DNA of 64,000 bases from the NCBI RefSeq assembly GCF_039545055.1, contig NZ_BAABRP010000013.1:21130-85129 (forward strand), in the 5' to 3' direction. Source of the DNA: Deinococcus carri. GTDB lineage: Bacteria > Deinococcota > Deinococci > Deinococcales > Deinococcaceae. The translations under genes and the position numbers were made by a program. This document shows, in pieces, positions 1 to 11,853 of the stretch; positions within the stretch are counted from its first letter, which is position 1, and the number at the start of each line of letters is the position of its first letter. The notes beneath the pieces are model-generated. The model had not been told where the DNA came from. It did not search any database and was given only the letters and a program-made list of their open reading frames with translations.

Positions 1-444
1 ACACTTAGCTCCACATTTAATTTACCAATCATAAGTAAATTAATTGGTACTAAGACTGTCTATGAGGGTATCTTCGGAAAAATACCGATTAATACACGAG
101 AAGATGATTTTAATTATGTAAAGGAGCTAGGTGGAGACCCAGCCTACAATACTCTGGGTATATATGCTTATACATATCTAGATGCCGGCATATGGGGTGT
201 CTTTATACTTCTACTAACCTTTATATATAGCGATTTCCTTTATAGACTATATATGAGGGGAAGCGTTATGGGGATTTTGCTCTTCCCTACGATATATGTA
301 TTGCTATTGGATCAGCTTAGAACGGCTGGCTTATTCTCCGCTAGAGCCCCTTACTTCTTACTATCTGCGTTGTGTCTTTACTTCTTGGGTAAACTGACGA
401 AACGGGGGCGTTATGGCTATCTTGGAAAGGGAGCAGATGACTAA
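1..444 (+). CDS. O-antigen/repeat-unit polymerase (Wzy-like), C-terminal part
   Basis: The reading frame is open from base 1 and stops at 442-444, so the 5' part of the gene is outside the window. The visible 147 residues hold a hydrophilic loop, then three hydrophobic segments (about residues 60-80, 85-105 and 115-130), and end in a basic tail. The loop followed by NTLGIYAYTYLDAGIWGV resembles the last periplasmic loop and helix of oligosaccharide repeat-unit polymerases, which join polysaccharide repeats in the inner membrane. Four glycosyltransferases and dTDP-rhamnose genes follow in the same operon, which supports the role. The DNA is AT-rich, unlike the rest of the window. The family call is an inference from topology and context because the N-terminus is missing. 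Confidence 0.6.
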   Translation, partial: TLSSTFNLPIISKLIGTKTVYEGIFGKIPINTREDDFNYVKELGGDPAYNTLGIYAYTYLDAGIWGVFILLLTFIYSDFLYRLYMRGSVMGILLFPTIYVLLLDQLRTAGLFSARAPYFLLSALCLYFLGKLTKRGRYGYLGKGADD

Positions 445-1441
445 ACCACTTTACCAAGTCGTGCTAGCGACTTATAACGGATCCGCTTACTTGGAGCAGC
501 AGATAGTGAGCATACTGAATCAATTAGGTGATGGTGAACTCCTAGTGCATGATGATGGTTCTTCTGATGGAACAGGTGACATTCTTCAGAAATGGTCACA
601 TCTTGACCATCGTATCCGTATTCTGGATGCTCCATCTTATGGAAACGCTAGGGCTAACTTCTCCTACCTCTTAAGTGAGACCACCTCGCCTTACGTCTTT
701 CTATCAGATCAAGATGATATATGGTTACACAATAAAATTGAAGAGCTTTTACGAATAATTAGAAATGGTGAAAGTCAGTATGGAAGCAGTGTTCCTATTT
801 TGGTTCACAGCGACTTAGTTCTTGTGGATGGGATTGGGGAAACTATAGCTCCATCTATGTGGAGGTATCAGAACTTGAATCCTGAATGGTGCCAAAGTTT
901 GAACCTCCTGCTTGCGCAAAATGTAGTCGTCGGATGCACGACGCTGGTGAATCGCGCTTTGATAAGGGAGGCATTACCAATACCTTCGATGGCCACAATG
1001 CATGATCACTGGCTTGCACTTGTAGCATGTATAAGCGGAAGAATTTTTTATACTAAGAAGCCAACTGTTCTCTATAGACAACATTCAGGTAATGCGGTAG
1101 GGGCTAAGGAAATAAGCATAGTATCTAGAATGCGCAAGATGGTGGAGTTGCTTTCTGGTAAGAGCTATCCCGAAAAGCAGGTGCGAGAGATGGGTCAAAT
1201 GTACGCTACTGCTTCTGCTCTTGCTGCTATATATCCTGCTGGCGAGGTTGGTAGAAAGTTAAGACATTTTGCCTTACTAGAGAGATGTAGTACTGTTGAG
1301 CGTATAAAGATTATATTTTCAGAGCGTTTCTTTATGAATGGTGTGATATCGAACATAACCTGGATTTTAATGCCCAGAAAATATGCTTACCGCGCAACTA
1401 TTTTTCTTGCTGCCATATTTAAAAGGAGAAACAATGCTTGA
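437..1441 (+). CDS. Family 2 glycosyltransferase (rhamnosyltransferase-like)
   Basis: This 334-residue GT-A type enzyme probably adds a sugar, plausibly rhamnose, to a lipid-linked polysaccharide repeat on the cytoplasmic side of the membrane. It shows the GT2 start (VVLATYNGSAYLEQQ), the nucleotide-binding DDGSSDGT near residue 40 and the metal-binding SDQDDIW near residue 95. SDQDD is typical of RfbF-like rhamnosyltransferases. The C-terminus is hydrophobic. The ATG at 437 is preferred over an upstream in-frame ATG at 413 because AAGGGAG lies at 427-433. The gene overlaps its upstream neighbour by 8 bp, so it is probably translationally coupled. Acceptor and donor cannot be read from sequence. 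AT-rich composition suggests transfer. Confidence 0.88.
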   Translation: MTKPLYQVVLATYNGSAYLEQQIVSILNQLGDGELLVHDDGSSDGTGDILQKWSHLDHRIRILDAPSYGNARANFSYLLSETTSPYVFLSDQDDIWLHNKIEELLRIIRNGESQYGSSVPILVHSDLVLVDGIGETIAPSMWRYQNLNPEWCQSLNLLLAQNVVVGCTTLVNRALIREALPIPSMATMHDHWLALVACISGRIFYTKKPTVLYRQHSGNAVGAKEISIVSRMRKMVELLSGKSYPEKQVREMGQMYATASALAAIYPAGEVGRKLRHFALLERCSTVERIKIIFSERFFMNGVISNITWILMPRKYAYRATIFLAAIFKRRNNA

Positions 1442-2255
1442 ATCTAATAAAACTGCCACGGTAATAGTTAACTGGAATGGGTATGCAGACACTATAGGAT
1501 GCCTTTACTCTTTATGTAAGAGTGGTGTAGACATTAATGATATTATAGTTGTAGATAACAATTCCACCAATAATTCGATAAAAGAAATAAGGGAGCACTT
1601 TCCTAGGGTGAATATAATTGAGAGCGATATAAATGGTGGATTCTCCTATGGATGTAATCTTGGAATTAAGTATGCGCTGATACACAACTACAGTTTTGTT
1701 TGGCTTCTTAATAATGACACCTTGGTTCTACCAGATACTCTTAGTAAAATGGTTAGTTATGCTAACGATACTGGCGCTAAAATTGTTGGGTGTACGGTTA
1801 GAGACATAGCCTTCCCCTACAACCTTCAACTATTAGGCGGTGGTTTCGTTAATTTTTTCAATGGTACGACACAACTTAATCTTAAAGAAGATGCTGCTGG
1901 CATGACATTTATTAGTGGGGCTAGTATGTTGGTAAGGAGTGAGATATTCTCAGATATAGGCCTGTTTGATGAAGGATATACAATGTACTGGGAGGATGTT
2001 GAATTTTGCGTAAGAGCAAAAAGACATGGCCACTCCCTAGGAGCAGCCTTTGATGCACTTGTTCTCCATAAGGAAGGGGGAAGTGTTGGCAGAAGAAGCT
2101 TATTAAAGGCCAGATACATTACTCTTTCTACTAGAAGATTTTTCAGACAAACAACTAAACTCTGGTTGTTACCGGTAATGTATCAGCAATTAGGTCGTTC
2201 TATTATGTCTATTAAGCGAGGCGAGTACGAATATCTGCAGGTAATTTGGTTATGA
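1434..2255 (+). CDS. Family 2 glycosyltransferase (WbbL-like)
   Basis: This 273-residue GT2 enzyme shows VIVNWNGYADTI at the N-terminus, VVDNNSTN, the NGGFSYGCN segment and the LLNNDT acceptor/metal site. FDEGYTMYWEDVEFCVRA near residue 190 matches WbbL-type rhamnosyltransferases. It should act in the cytoplasm on a growing repeat unit. The ATG at 1434 follows AAAAGGAG at 1421-1428 and overlaps the previous stop codon by 8 bp. The next gene starts inside this gene's stop codon. Base composition is about one third G/C, far below the host. The specific linkage it makes is unknown. Confidence 0.87.
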   Translation: MLESNKTATVIVNWNGYADTIGCLYSLCKSGVDINDIIVVDNNSTNNSIKEIREHFPRVNIIESDINGGFSYGCNLGIKYALIHNYSFVWLLNNDTLVLPDTLSKMVSYANDTGAKIVGCTVRDIAFPYNLQLLGGGFVNFFNGTTQLNLKEDAAGMTFISGASMLVRSEIFSDIGLFDEGYTMYWEDVEFCVRAKRHGHSLGAAFDALVLHKEGGSVGRRSLLKARYITLSTRRFFRQTTKLWLLPVMYQQLGRSIMSIKRGEYEYLQVIWL

Positions 2256-3457
2256 AATCCTGCAAGCAAGAAATAGAGACAGAAGGGCGAATCATATTTA
2301 TTAACCATACATCCCAGATTGGTGGTGCTGAGGTATCTCTTATTGGTATTGTTGAAGGGCTTAGCGCATGTATGAAGTGTGAGGTAGTGGCATTTAATGA
2401 AGGCCCTCTCACAAAGATTCTTTCCTTGAAAGGTATTAAAAATCATATTATTATAGCGAGAGGCGTTGGAGAAATTCATCATAACTCGGGGACGCTGAGT
2501 CAGATGCTCCTCTCTCTTTCTTTTTTTAACCTATTTTTTAAGATACGTGTATATCTGCAGAAGGGAGACGTAATATACGCTAATACCCAGAAGGCTCTAG
2601 TCCTGGGGAGTATCATTAAAGCCTTTAGCAATAATAAATTAATCTGGCATATAAGAGATATATTAGGTGCATCTTATTATTCAAGAATGCAGAGTAATTT
2701 GATTGCACTTCTCGGCTCCGTTTTTGCTGATGGGGTAATAGCAAATTCCGAAGCAAGTCGTCGGTCTTATCAAGAGCAATTAGGCTATCGAATCGGCTCA
2801 TCTATACGATATATAATATGGGGTACTCAAGCAATCGATACAGTTTATGACGGTATAGATTTGGACAGTCTAAATAAAAAAAATCAAATTGAGGATTTAG
2901 GTATCTCAACACCCTTCTGTGTTGGTGTCTTCGGCCGTATAACACCTCTAAAAAACCAGCTTGAAGCTATTAAGGCTATTAAAGAAGTAGATGATACAAC
3001 TCTGCTTATTGTTGGCTCTGCTGAAGGGGAGTCGCAATACCTGAAAGAGATAGAGGAATTCATCGAGGCAGAAGGTATTCAGGAAAGAGTAAAACTATTA
3101 GGATTTAAGGAAAATGTCGGCGACTATATTAGATGTTGTGATATTATTGTTCATGCGGGCAAGGGAGAAGAGGCATTAGGAAGGACTATCATTGAAGCAA
3201 TGTTATGTAGGGTTCCAGTCATTGCTTCCGCTGGAGATGGTCCTAGAGAGATTATCGATTATGGAAAGACGGGTATACTATACAATGTCGATAATCACGG
3301 TATGTTAAAAGAAAATATCAAGTTTTTGTTGCGAGACGAGAGGTACCGGGCAGAGATTGCTAACAATGCCTACTTATACGCTATCAATAACTTTGATTCG
3401 ACTATAATAAATAGAAAAATAATAGAATTTATAGAAAGAGTTTTGGTGAAAGGATGA
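2252..3457 (+). CDS. Family 4 glycosyltransferase (GT-B fold)
   Basis: This 401-residue retaining GT-B enzyme begins with a GGAEVSL motif (N-terminal Rossmann half). The C-terminal half starts at [15 protein letters not shown] and holds the GT4 E-x7-E element in [14 protein letters not shown], which binds the nucleotide-sugar. The ATG at 2252 overlaps the preceding stop as ATGA, a coupled start; a TTG two codons upstream is less likely. Its own stop is overlapped by the next ATG in the same manner. It is the last AT-rich gene of the operon; G/C rises sharply immediately after it. The sugar transferred cannot be deduced. Confidence 0.87.
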   Translation: MKSCKQEIETEGRIIFINHTSQIGGAEVSLIGIVEGLSACMKCEVVAFNEGPLTKILSLKGIKNHIIIARGVGEIHHNSGTLSQMLLSLSFFNLFFKIRVYLQKGDVIYANTQKALVLGSIIKAFSNNKLIWHIRDILGASYYSRMQSNLIALLGSVFADGVIANSEASRRSYQEQLGYRIGSSIRYIIWGTQAIDTVYDGIDLDSLNKKNQIEDLGISTPFCVGVFGRITPLKNQLEAIKAIKEVDDTTLLIVGSAEGESQYLKEIEEFIEAEGIQERVKLLGFKENVGDYIRCCDIIVHAGKGEEALGRTIIEAMLCRVPVIASAGDGPREIIDYGKTGILYNVDNHGMLKENIKFLLRDERYRAEIANNAYLYAINNFDSTIINRKIIEFIERVLVKG

Positions 3458-4614
3458 ACAAAACTGTACTTGTGCATGATTGGCTCTCGGGGGGCAATGC
3501 GGGCGCTGAAAAAGTCCTTGCTGAAATGCTGCTCACTCGCCCCGCTCCTGTCTATACACTTGTATACAAGACCGAAGACTTTATGGGGACGCCGCTGGAG
3601 GCGGCTGAGATCCACACCAGTCCTATCCAACATTGGCCCAGGGGCATCAGTAATTACCGCACCTATCTACCTTTCATGCCTTATCAAGTGGAGCAGTTCG
3701 ACCTGACTGGATATGACACCATCATCTCTAGCAGCCACGCAGTCGCCAAAGGTGTTCTGGTGGGAGCAGGGCAGCTCCATATCAGCTATGTGCACTCGCC
3801 TATTCGCTACGCCTGGGACCTCTACCAGCAGTACCTGCGGGAAGCCAACCTGACCAGCGGCGTCAAGGCGACCCTGGCAAAGATTGCGCTGCACTATCTC
3901 CGCATCTGGGACAGCTCAACAGCTAACCGGGTGGATGTCTTCTTGGCCAACAGCGAGTATGTGGCGAGGCGCATCTGGCGAACCTACCGGCGACCAGCCA
4001 GAGTGCTGTATCCACCGGTGGATGTTGGGCGCTTTGACCATACCCGTCCCCGTGAGGACTTCTACCTCACCATGAGCCGCTTTGTGCCCTACAAGAAGAT
4101 TGATCTTATTGTCGAGACCTTTACCCGATTGGGCAAGCCATTGGTAGTGATCGGAACGGGGCCAGACTTTGAGAAAGTCAGGGCGCTGGCCGGACCAAAC
4201 GTGCAGTTGCTGGGCCGTCAGAGTGATGAAGTGGTCGCCGATTACATGGCCCGTTGTAGGGCGTTCGTCTTCGCTGCCGATGAGGATTTCGGTATCGTTC
4301 CGGTTGAGGCACAGGCGGCAGGTGCCCCAGTAATTGCTTATGGCAAGGGCGGCAGCCTGGAGACCGTGATTGCCGACAAAACGGGGGTATTTTTCGGGCA
4401 GCAGAACGTGGAGAGCCTCTCGCGGGCTGTCAGTATCTTTGAGGAAAAAGCCCATCTGTTTGACGCAAACACTATCCGGCAGCATGCCGAGAAGTTTCGT
4501 CCGGAACGGTTCCGGGCAGAGTTCGAATCCATTCTTACGGCAGCCGAGGCGGCCAAACAGCGGGGTGAAGACCCAGAAAGAGCGGTTATGGCCTTAACAT
4601 TGGAGAACCTATGA
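3454..4614 (+). CDS. Family 4 glycosyltransferase (WbaZ/mannosyltransferase-like)
   Basis: This 386-residue GT-B enzyme starts with [17 protein letters not shown]. The donor-binding half carries [16 protein letters not shown] and [20 protein letters not shown], whose E-x7-E is the GT4 signature. The overall pattern resembles WbaZ-type mannosyltransferases of O-antigen clusters, but the sugar is not certain. The start overlaps the previous stop (ATGA, 3454-3457) and its stop overlaps the rfbB start in the same way. G/C is intermediate (31 of 60 bases at 3541-3600) between the AT-rich genes upstream and the GC-rich rml genes downstream, so it marks the composition boundary. Confidence 0.87.
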   Translation: MNKTVLVHDWLSGGNAGAEKVLAEMLLTRPAPVYTLVYKTEDFMGTPLEAAEIHTSPIQHWPRGISNYRTYLPFMPYQVEQFDLTGYDTIISSSHAVAKGVLVGAGQLHISYVHSPIRYAWDLYQQYLREANLTSGVKATLAKIALHYLRIWDSSTANRVDVFLANSEYVARRIWRTYRRPARVLYPPVDVGRFDHTRPREDFYLTMSRFVPYKKIDLIVETFTRLGKPLVVIGTGPDFEKVRALAGPNVQLLGRQSDEVVADYMARCRAFVFAADEDFGIVPVEAQAAGAPVIAYGKGGSLETVIADKTGVFFGQQNVESLSRAVSIFEEKAHLFDANTIRQHAEKFRPERFRAEFESILTAAEAAKQRGEDPERAVMALTLENL

Positions 4615-5654
4615 CACGAACAGGACCTCAGAACCTCCTCGTTACCGGCGGTTGCGGCTTTATCGGCAGCAACTTCGTACGCTACTGGCTGGAGCAGCAT
4701 CCGGAAAGCCGGGTGGTGGTCTACGACAAGCTCACGTATGCAGGCCGCAAGGAGAACCTGCATAACCTGTGGGGCAGCTCGTATCTGTCGCTGGTGGTGG
4801 GTGACATCGGAGATATGGATCTGGTGCGCCGGACCTGCCAGGAGAACGGCATTGACCTTATCGTCAACTTTGCAGCCGAAACCCACGTAGACCAGAGCAT
4901 CCTGGGACCGCTGGTATTCACCGATACCAACGTGCGGGGCACTCACGTTCTGCTGGAAGTGGCCCGCGAGCTGGGCATCCGGCTGCATCACATCAGCACG
5001 GATGAGGTGTACGGGCACATCCGCGATGGGCATCAGAGTGTGGAGACAGACGAACTCGCACCGCGCAGTCCCTACGCTGCCAGCAAAGCAGCGGCTGACC
5101 AGCTCGTGCAGGCCTACGCCATCACCTATGGCCTACCCGTGACCATCACACGCGGCGCGAACAACGTGGGGCCGTACCAGTACCCTGAAAAGGCCGTGCC
5201 GCTTTTTTCGACCAACGCGATCCTGGGCGAGCCGCTGCCGGTGTATGGTGACGGCAAGCAGATGCGTGACTACGCCCACGTGTATGACCACTGCACCGGA
5301 ATCGAGACCGTGCTGCTACGGGGCGAGATCGGGCAGGTTTATAACGTCGGTACTGGGCGCGAGATGACCAACCTGGAGATGGTGGATCTCGTGTTGGAGA
5401 CGTTGGGTAAGGACCATAGCCTGGTCAAGCACGTGGCTGACCGCCCAGGGCATGACCGGCGGTATTCCATGAACGTCGAGAAGCTCCGGGCACTGGGCTG
5501 GGAGCCGAAGTACGACCCCCGGCAGGCGGTAGCAGAGGCCGCAAAGTGGTACGAGGGCAACCGCTGGTGGTGGGAGCCAATTCGCAGCGGCGAGTTCCGC
5601 GAGTACTACAACCGGCAGTACGCCGAGCGGCTTGCAGGAGCGGCGCAGCAGTGA
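4611..5654 (+). CDS. rfbB: dTDP-glucose 4,6-dehydratase
   Basis: This 347-residue short-chain dehydrogenase family enzyme converts dTDP-glucose to dTDP-4-keto-6-deoxyglucose, the second step of dTDP-L-rhamnose synthesis. It has the NAD-binding [10 protein letters not shown], the [12 protein letters not shown] segment, [10 protein letters not shown], the STDEVYG site (Thr-Asp-Glu of the dehydratase) and the YAASK catalytic Tyr/Lys. Length matches the family. It begins in an ATGA overlap with the glycosyltransferase and its stop is shared with a GTG start of rfbA. Four contiguous rml genes make the function secure. Confidence 0.96.
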   Translation: MTRTGPQNLLVTGGCGFIGSNFVRYWLEQHPESRVVVYDKLTYAGRKENLHNLWGSSYLSLVVGDIGDMDLVRRTCQENGIDLIVNFAAETHVDQSILGPLVFTDTNVRGTHVLLEVARELGIRLHHISTDEVYGHIRDGHQSVETDELAPRSPYAASKAAADQLVQAYAITYGLPVTITRGANNVGPYQYPEKAVPLFSTNAILGEPLPVYGDGKQMRDYAHVYDHCTGIETVLLRGEIGQVYNVGTGREMTNLEMVDLVLETLGKDHSLVKHVADRPGHDRRYSMNVEKLRALGWEPKYDPRQAVAEAAKWYEGNRWWWEPIRSGEFREYYNRQYAERLAGAAQQ

Positions 5655-6568
5655 CGGCGACGCCAGAGCGTATGGCGGAGGGGAAGCCGCGGCGGGGCAT
5701 CATCCTGGCGGGCGGGAGCGGCACGCGGCTCTATCCGGCCACACTGGCCGTCTCCAAACAACTGCTCCCCGTCTACGACAAGCCGATGATCTACTACCCG
5801 CTGACCACCCTGATGCTAGGCGGCATACGTGAGATTCTGATCATCTCTACACCCGAGGACACCCCCCGCTTCCGGCAACTGCTGGGTGACGGCTCGCAGT
5901 GGGGCCTGCGGCTGGAGTACGCGGTGCAGCCCCAGCCCGAGGGCCTGGCCCAGGCGTTCCTGATTGGCGAGGAGTTCGTGGAGGGGCACCCCAGTTCCCT
6001 GATTCTGGGGGACAACATCTTTTACGGCAACGACCTCTCGGACCTGATGGTGGCAGCGCACCAGAAGCCGGCCGGGGCCACGGTCTTCGCCTATCAGGTG
6101 AGTGACCCCGATCGCTACGGCGTCGTGGACTTCGACGAGACGGGCCGGGCACTCTCCATCGAGGAAAAGCCTGCTCAGCCCAAGTCGGATTTCGCTGTTA
6201 CCGGGCTGTATTTCTATGACGAGCGTGTTTGCGAGCTGGCGCGCGGCATCCGCCCCTCGCCTCGGGGAGAGCTGGAGATCACCGATCTGAACAACATCTA
6301 CCTGGAAGAAGGTGGGCTGGATGTGCAACTGATGCGCCGCGGCTTTGCCTGGCTGGATACGGGAACGCACGAGAGCATGCTGGAAGCCAGCCTGTTCATC
6401 CAGACCATCGAACATCGCCAGGGCCTCAAGGTCGCCTCCCCCGAGGAGATCGCCTGGCGTAACGGCTGGATCACGACCGAGGCGCTGCTTGAGCAAGCGC
6501 AGCGTCTCGCCAAGAACCAGTACGGCCAGTATCTGCTGAAAATCAGCCGGGAGAAGTTTCATGCCTGA
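5651..6568 (+). CDS. rfbA: Glucose-1-phosphate thymidylyltransferase
   Basis: This 305-residue nucleotidyltransferase makes dTDP-glucose from glucose-1-phosphate and dTTP, the first committed step to dTDP-rhamnose. Visible are the GGSGTRLYP loop, [15 protein letters not shown], the GDNIFYG metal site, an EKP segment and [10 protein letters not shown] near the end. I chose the GTG at 5651, which overlaps the rfbB stop as GTGA and has GGAG at 5637-5640. An ATG at 5672 is possible but has no clear ribosome-binding site. Glucose-1-phosphate could come from the phosphohexomutase at 10216 (inference). Confidence 0.95.
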   Translation: MTATPERMAEGKPRRGIILAGGSGTRLYPATLAVSKQLLPVYDKPMIYYPLTTLMLGGIREILIISTPEDTPRFRQLLGDGSQWGLRLEYAVQPQPEGLAQAFLIGEEFVEGHPSSLILGDNIFYGNDLSDLMVAAHQKPAGATVFAYQVSDPDRYGVVDFDETGRALSIEEKPAQPKSDFAVTGLYFYDERVCELARGIRPSPRGELEITDLNNIYLEEGGLDVQLMRRGFAWLDTGTHESMLEASLFIQTIEHRQGLKVASPEEIAWRNGWITTEALLEQAQRLAKNQYGQYLLKISREKFHA

Positions 6569-7109
6569 CCATCAGATTCAACTCGCCCCCAAGTACGCCG
6601 CGGCCCTGGGCTTTGAAACGTACCCTCCTGCGCCTCAGATCGAGGGGGTCTGGTTCCAGGCCCTCCGCAAGAACCGCAGCGAGAACGGCGCGTTCATGGA
6701 ATACCTGCGCCTGGACGAGCAGGGCGTGCAGAACCTGCCGGGCGGGCTGGTACCGCGCCAGATCAGCGTGTCCTGGGCCGCGCCGGAGCGCATCAACGCC
6801 TTTCACATCCACGTCAAGGAAGAGCAGAACGAGATCTGGTGTGTACTCCAGGGCCAGCTGATGATCTGGCTGGTGGACTGCCGCGAGGGCAGCCCGACCT
6901 TGGGGGTGCAGCGCAAGCTGGTCCTCAGCGGCGAACAGCCTATGCTGGTGCATATTCCCAGCGGGGTCGCGCACGGCTATCAGGCGGGGGAGCAGGGAGC
7001 CACCCTGCTCTATACGATGGACGCCCAGTTCAACATCGAGGACCCCAACGAGGGCCGCCTCCCCTGGAACTTCTTCGGGGAAGACCTGTGGGATGAGGAC
7101 CGGGGGTGA
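6561..7109 (+). CDS. rfbC: dTDP-4-dehydrorhamnose 3,5-epimerase
   Basis: This 182-residue cupin-type epimerase performs the third dTDP-rhamnose step. The region [11 protein letters not shown] corresponds to the catalytic His area, IPSGVAHGY to the second conserved His of the barrel, and the [15 protein letters not shown] segment to the Asp-containing C-terminal part. Length is normal for RmlC (about 180-190). The ATG at 6561 overlaps the end of rfbA by 8 bp. The N-terminal motif is not the textbook RGLHYQ form, so it belongs to a divergent branch, but operon position supports the call. Confidence 0.92.
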   Translation: MPDHQIQLAPKYAAALGFETYPPAPQIEGVWFQALRKNRSENGAFMEYLRLDEQGVQNLPGGLVPRQISVSWAAPERINAFHIHVKEEQNEIWCVLQGQLMIWLVDCREGSPTLGVQRKLVLSGEQPMLVHIPSGVAHGYQAGEQGATLLYTMDAQFNIEDPNEGRLPWNFFGEDLWDEDRG

Positions 7110-7834
7110 AGATTCTTCTGACAGGCGGCAGCGGGCGGCTGGGCACTGAACTGCGCGTCCTGCTGCCTGAGGTGGTCACGCCGACTTCGGGCGAGATGGA
7201 CCTGACCAACGCCGAACAGGTGCTGGAGGTGGTCCGGCGGGAGCGGCCAGACGTGATTTTGCATGCGGCGGCCTATACGAACGTCGGGGCCGCCGAACGG
7301 GAGCGCGAGGCTTGCTGGAACACCAATGTCGTTGGGACCCGCCACATGGCGCAGGCCGCCAACGAGGTCGGTGCGAAGCTGGTGCATATCAGCACGGATT
7401 ACGTCTTCAGCGGCAACGAGGGCGGCTACCGCGAGACGGATACGCCTGGTCCTGTGGTCAACTACTACGCCCTGACCAAGCTAGTAGCGGAAGAGGCAGC
7501 CCGCGCAGCTAGTCGCCATCTCATCATCCGTACCAGCTTCCGCCCCCGGGAGTTTGCCTACCCAGTGGCCTTTAGCGACGTGTATACCGGCCAGGATTAC
7601 GTGGACATCATCGCGCCCGAAATTGCGCTGGCGGTGCAGCATGCCTCCGACATAGAGGATGAGGTGCTGCACATCGTCACCGAGCGCAAGAGTGTGTATG
7701 ACCTCGCCCGCCGCCGCAAGCCGGATGTGCAGGAAGGGACCCGGGCACAGGCAGGTGTGACGCTGCCGGGGGACGTGAGCTTAAATACGGAGCGGTGGCA
7801 ACAACTCCGGGAACGGCTTGTTTTAGAGGGCTGA
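7106..7834 (+). CDS. rfbD: dTDP-4-dehydrorhamnose reductase-like SDR (short form)
   Basis: This 242-residue extended SDR should reduce the 4-keto sugar to dTDP-L-rhamnose. It has the TGGSGRLGTEL nucleotide loop, AAAYTNV, HISTDYVFSG and the YYALTK catalytic Tyr/Lys. Typical RmlD proteins have about 290 residues, and this one is about 50 shorter. The shortfall is in the C-terminal sugar-binding part, where recognisable RmlD motifs are weak. It starts at a GTG overlapping the rfbC stop (GTGA) and is the last gene of the operon, ending 12 bp inside the 3' end of a convergent gene. A related sugar-nucleotide reductase is the alternative. Confidence 0.82.
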   Translation: MKILLTGGSGRLGTELRVLLPEVVTPTSGEMDLTNAEQVLEVVRRERPDVILHAAAYTNVGAAEREREACWNTNVVGTRHMAQAANEVGAKLVHISTDYVFSGNEGGYRETDTPGPVVNYYALTKLVAEEAARAASRHLIIRTSFRPREFAYPVAFSDVYTGQDYVDIIAPEIALAVQHASDIEDEVLHIVTERKSVYDLARRRKPDVQEGTRAQAGVTLPGDVSLNTERWQQLRERLVLEG

Positions 7835-8751
7835 CGAACTGGAAGGCTGTGAGGATGGCCGGAAACCGAACAGAAATGCGAAAAGCCCCAGGAGGCAGAG
7901 GAGTACCCCCAAGCCTGCCAGGGGCTTTTCCACAGCTGTCCATTTGCCCTGAGGGAACAGCCGCAGCTCCTGAATGTAATAAGGAACAGGGCCATTGATC
8001 GCTTCAAGTCTTTGAACACTGTCTTGCACCCTTATGGTCTGCTGCATGCCAGAAGTTGCCGTCACACTTAAATGGTGCAGTTTGCCATCCAGCTCCAGCG
8101 TCAAGTTGCCACTGACCAGGGTGCCGCGCCGTTCAGCACGAACCCTCTGGAGGGGTTGGTCATCGAGCCGGAACTCAAAGGTCTGCCCATCTGTTGCACT
8201 CAGCAGACGATACTTCAGTACCTGGGAGCCGTTGATTTGGGAAAGCAGGTCCACCTGCCCCCCGGGTACAAGCAGATAGACTGCCGGATAGTCCATTTTC
8301 GACGCACCATACAGAAGCCCCGCACTGCTGTGTGTGAAGGGCTGGATCCCTGAAAATGTCATCTCGTTCAGAGAAACAGCCATATCGGTCAGATCCTCTG
8401 GCGCGAAGAGTTTTAAACCCGGACTCAGGTTGCTTTTGTTGGTGAGGAGACTGATGGTGTTATCCCCTGCTTTGAGCCGGGCAAGCAGGGAGATGTCGTA
8501 GAGTTGGTGACTACGGGCACTTTCGAACTTTCCCAGTGGTATGTCATTCAGGGCAAGGTTCAGCAATTGCTGCGGGTAAGGCAGGGAAAATTTCAGGTGA
8601 ATGGTAGCAAGTTGGCTCTGCCGGGCCGTCAATCCCGCAGTTGCGACCTTCCCCAGGGTCCAGCGGCCCCAATCTTCCTGCCCACGAAAGCCGCTGAGCC
8701 TTTGAATCTGCACGTGGGGGAGACCAGCGTCAACGCTGGGAACTTCTGAAC

Positions 8752-8755
<4 letters not shown>
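7823..8755 (-). CDS. Hypothetical protein with one C-terminal membrane segment
   Basis: I do not recognise this 310-residue protein. Residues 1-275 look soluble and beta-rich, and a single hydrophobic segment (about 280-300, [16 protein letters not shown]) precedes a Ser/Pro-rich tail. There is no N-terminal signal peptide, so a tail-anchored topology is possible. The GTG start at 8755 overlaps the stop of the upstream ligase-like gene (GTGA) and has a strong AAGGAGAG, so the two genes form one unit. G/C is lower than in neighbouring genes by eye, suggesting acquisition. Association with a surface-polysaccharide ligase suggests a role in the envelope, but that is inference only. Confidence 0.75.
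7880..7930. terminator. Bidirectional hairpin inside the 3' end of the convergent gene
   Basis: GAAAAGCCCC (7880-7889) pairs perfectly with GGGGCTTTTC (7921-7930), and the stem can extend inward through GGCAG/CTGCC. A short T run ends each arm in either direction. It lies about 45 bp past the rfbD stop and within the coding region of the 7823-8755 gene, where it encodes the membrane segment. It could end rfb-operon transcripts. The T runs are only four bases, so strength is uncertain. Confidence 0.45.
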
Positions 8756-9912
<1,157 letters not shown>

Positions 9913-9965
9913 GCGCGACAGTATAGGGAGCGCTCAGCCCTGGCCGGACGGAAGCCAGCCACAAG

Positions 9966-9990
9966 CAAAAACCCCCGCCGAAGCGGAGGC
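9966..9990 (-). terminator. Rho-independent terminator after tRNA-Glu
   Basis: Read on the minus strand, CCTCCGC-TTCG-GCGGGGG is followed by a run of five T. The stem has a stable TTCG tetraloop. It begins a few bases after the tRNA CCA end. Confidence 0.85.
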
Positions 9991-9996
9991 TCTGTT

Positions 9997-10077
<81 letters not shown>

Positions 10078-10215
10078 TTTCAGCTCGCTTGCGCTCGCCG
10101 CCTTTCAAGGGGCACCGTTTCCGGCACGCACGGAAGAATAGCGGAGGGCGTCCCTTTCGTCAACAGGGGAAGTGGGGCCACCCTGCTACACTCGGCAACC
10201 GGAGCGAACTGACCT

Positions 10216-11643
<1,428 letters not shown>

Positions 11644-11644
11644 G

Positions 11645-11776
11645 ACGGACTCGGATGGAATCGTTGACGCAGTGATTCCATCCAAGCAGAGCGAGTGGGA
11701 GAAAAACGGGTTCCGGACGTGGAGCTTGCCCATCGGCTCTGTTCCGATGGGTCAACGGAACAGACGGAATCCGTAT
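11645..11776. repeat. Short hairpin-rich interspersed repeat (ATACGGATTCC-type ends)
   Basis: A roughly 132-bp noncoding element abuts the stop codon of the phosphohexomutase. Its ends are imperfect inverted repeats (left ACGGACTC...GTTGAC, right reverse complement ATACGGATTCC...GTTGAC). Inside are a perfect 10-bp stem (GGATGGAATC/GATTCCATCC) and a perfect 8-bp stem (CCCATCGG/CCGATGGG). TGAG occurs just before it (11641-11644) and at its right edge (11776-11779), perhaps a target duplication. The right end resembles the repeat at 22586-22720. Confidence 0.6.
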
Positions 11777-11792
11777 GAGGACAAAAGCGAGA

Positions 11793-11827
11793 GGCGGGAG
11801 GCCGAAGCTCTCCCGCCCACTCTTTTT
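11793..11827 (+). terminator. Terminator between convergent phosphohexomutase and lpdA genes
   Basis: GGCGGGAG (11793-11800) pairs with CTCCCGCC (11810-11817), followed by ACTCTTTTT. The reverse strand also ends in a T-rich stretch, so it may serve both converging genes. Confidence 0.7.
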
Positions 11828-11853
11828 GCTGACCACTGAAAGCTGCCCGCTCC

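Noticed and set aside
1..3457. Prophage or genomic island with integrase at the AT-rich region
   Set aside because: No integrase, phage or transposase gene is visible, and the genes are all polysaccharide enzymes. Transfer is still likely, but the mechanism is not shown in the window.
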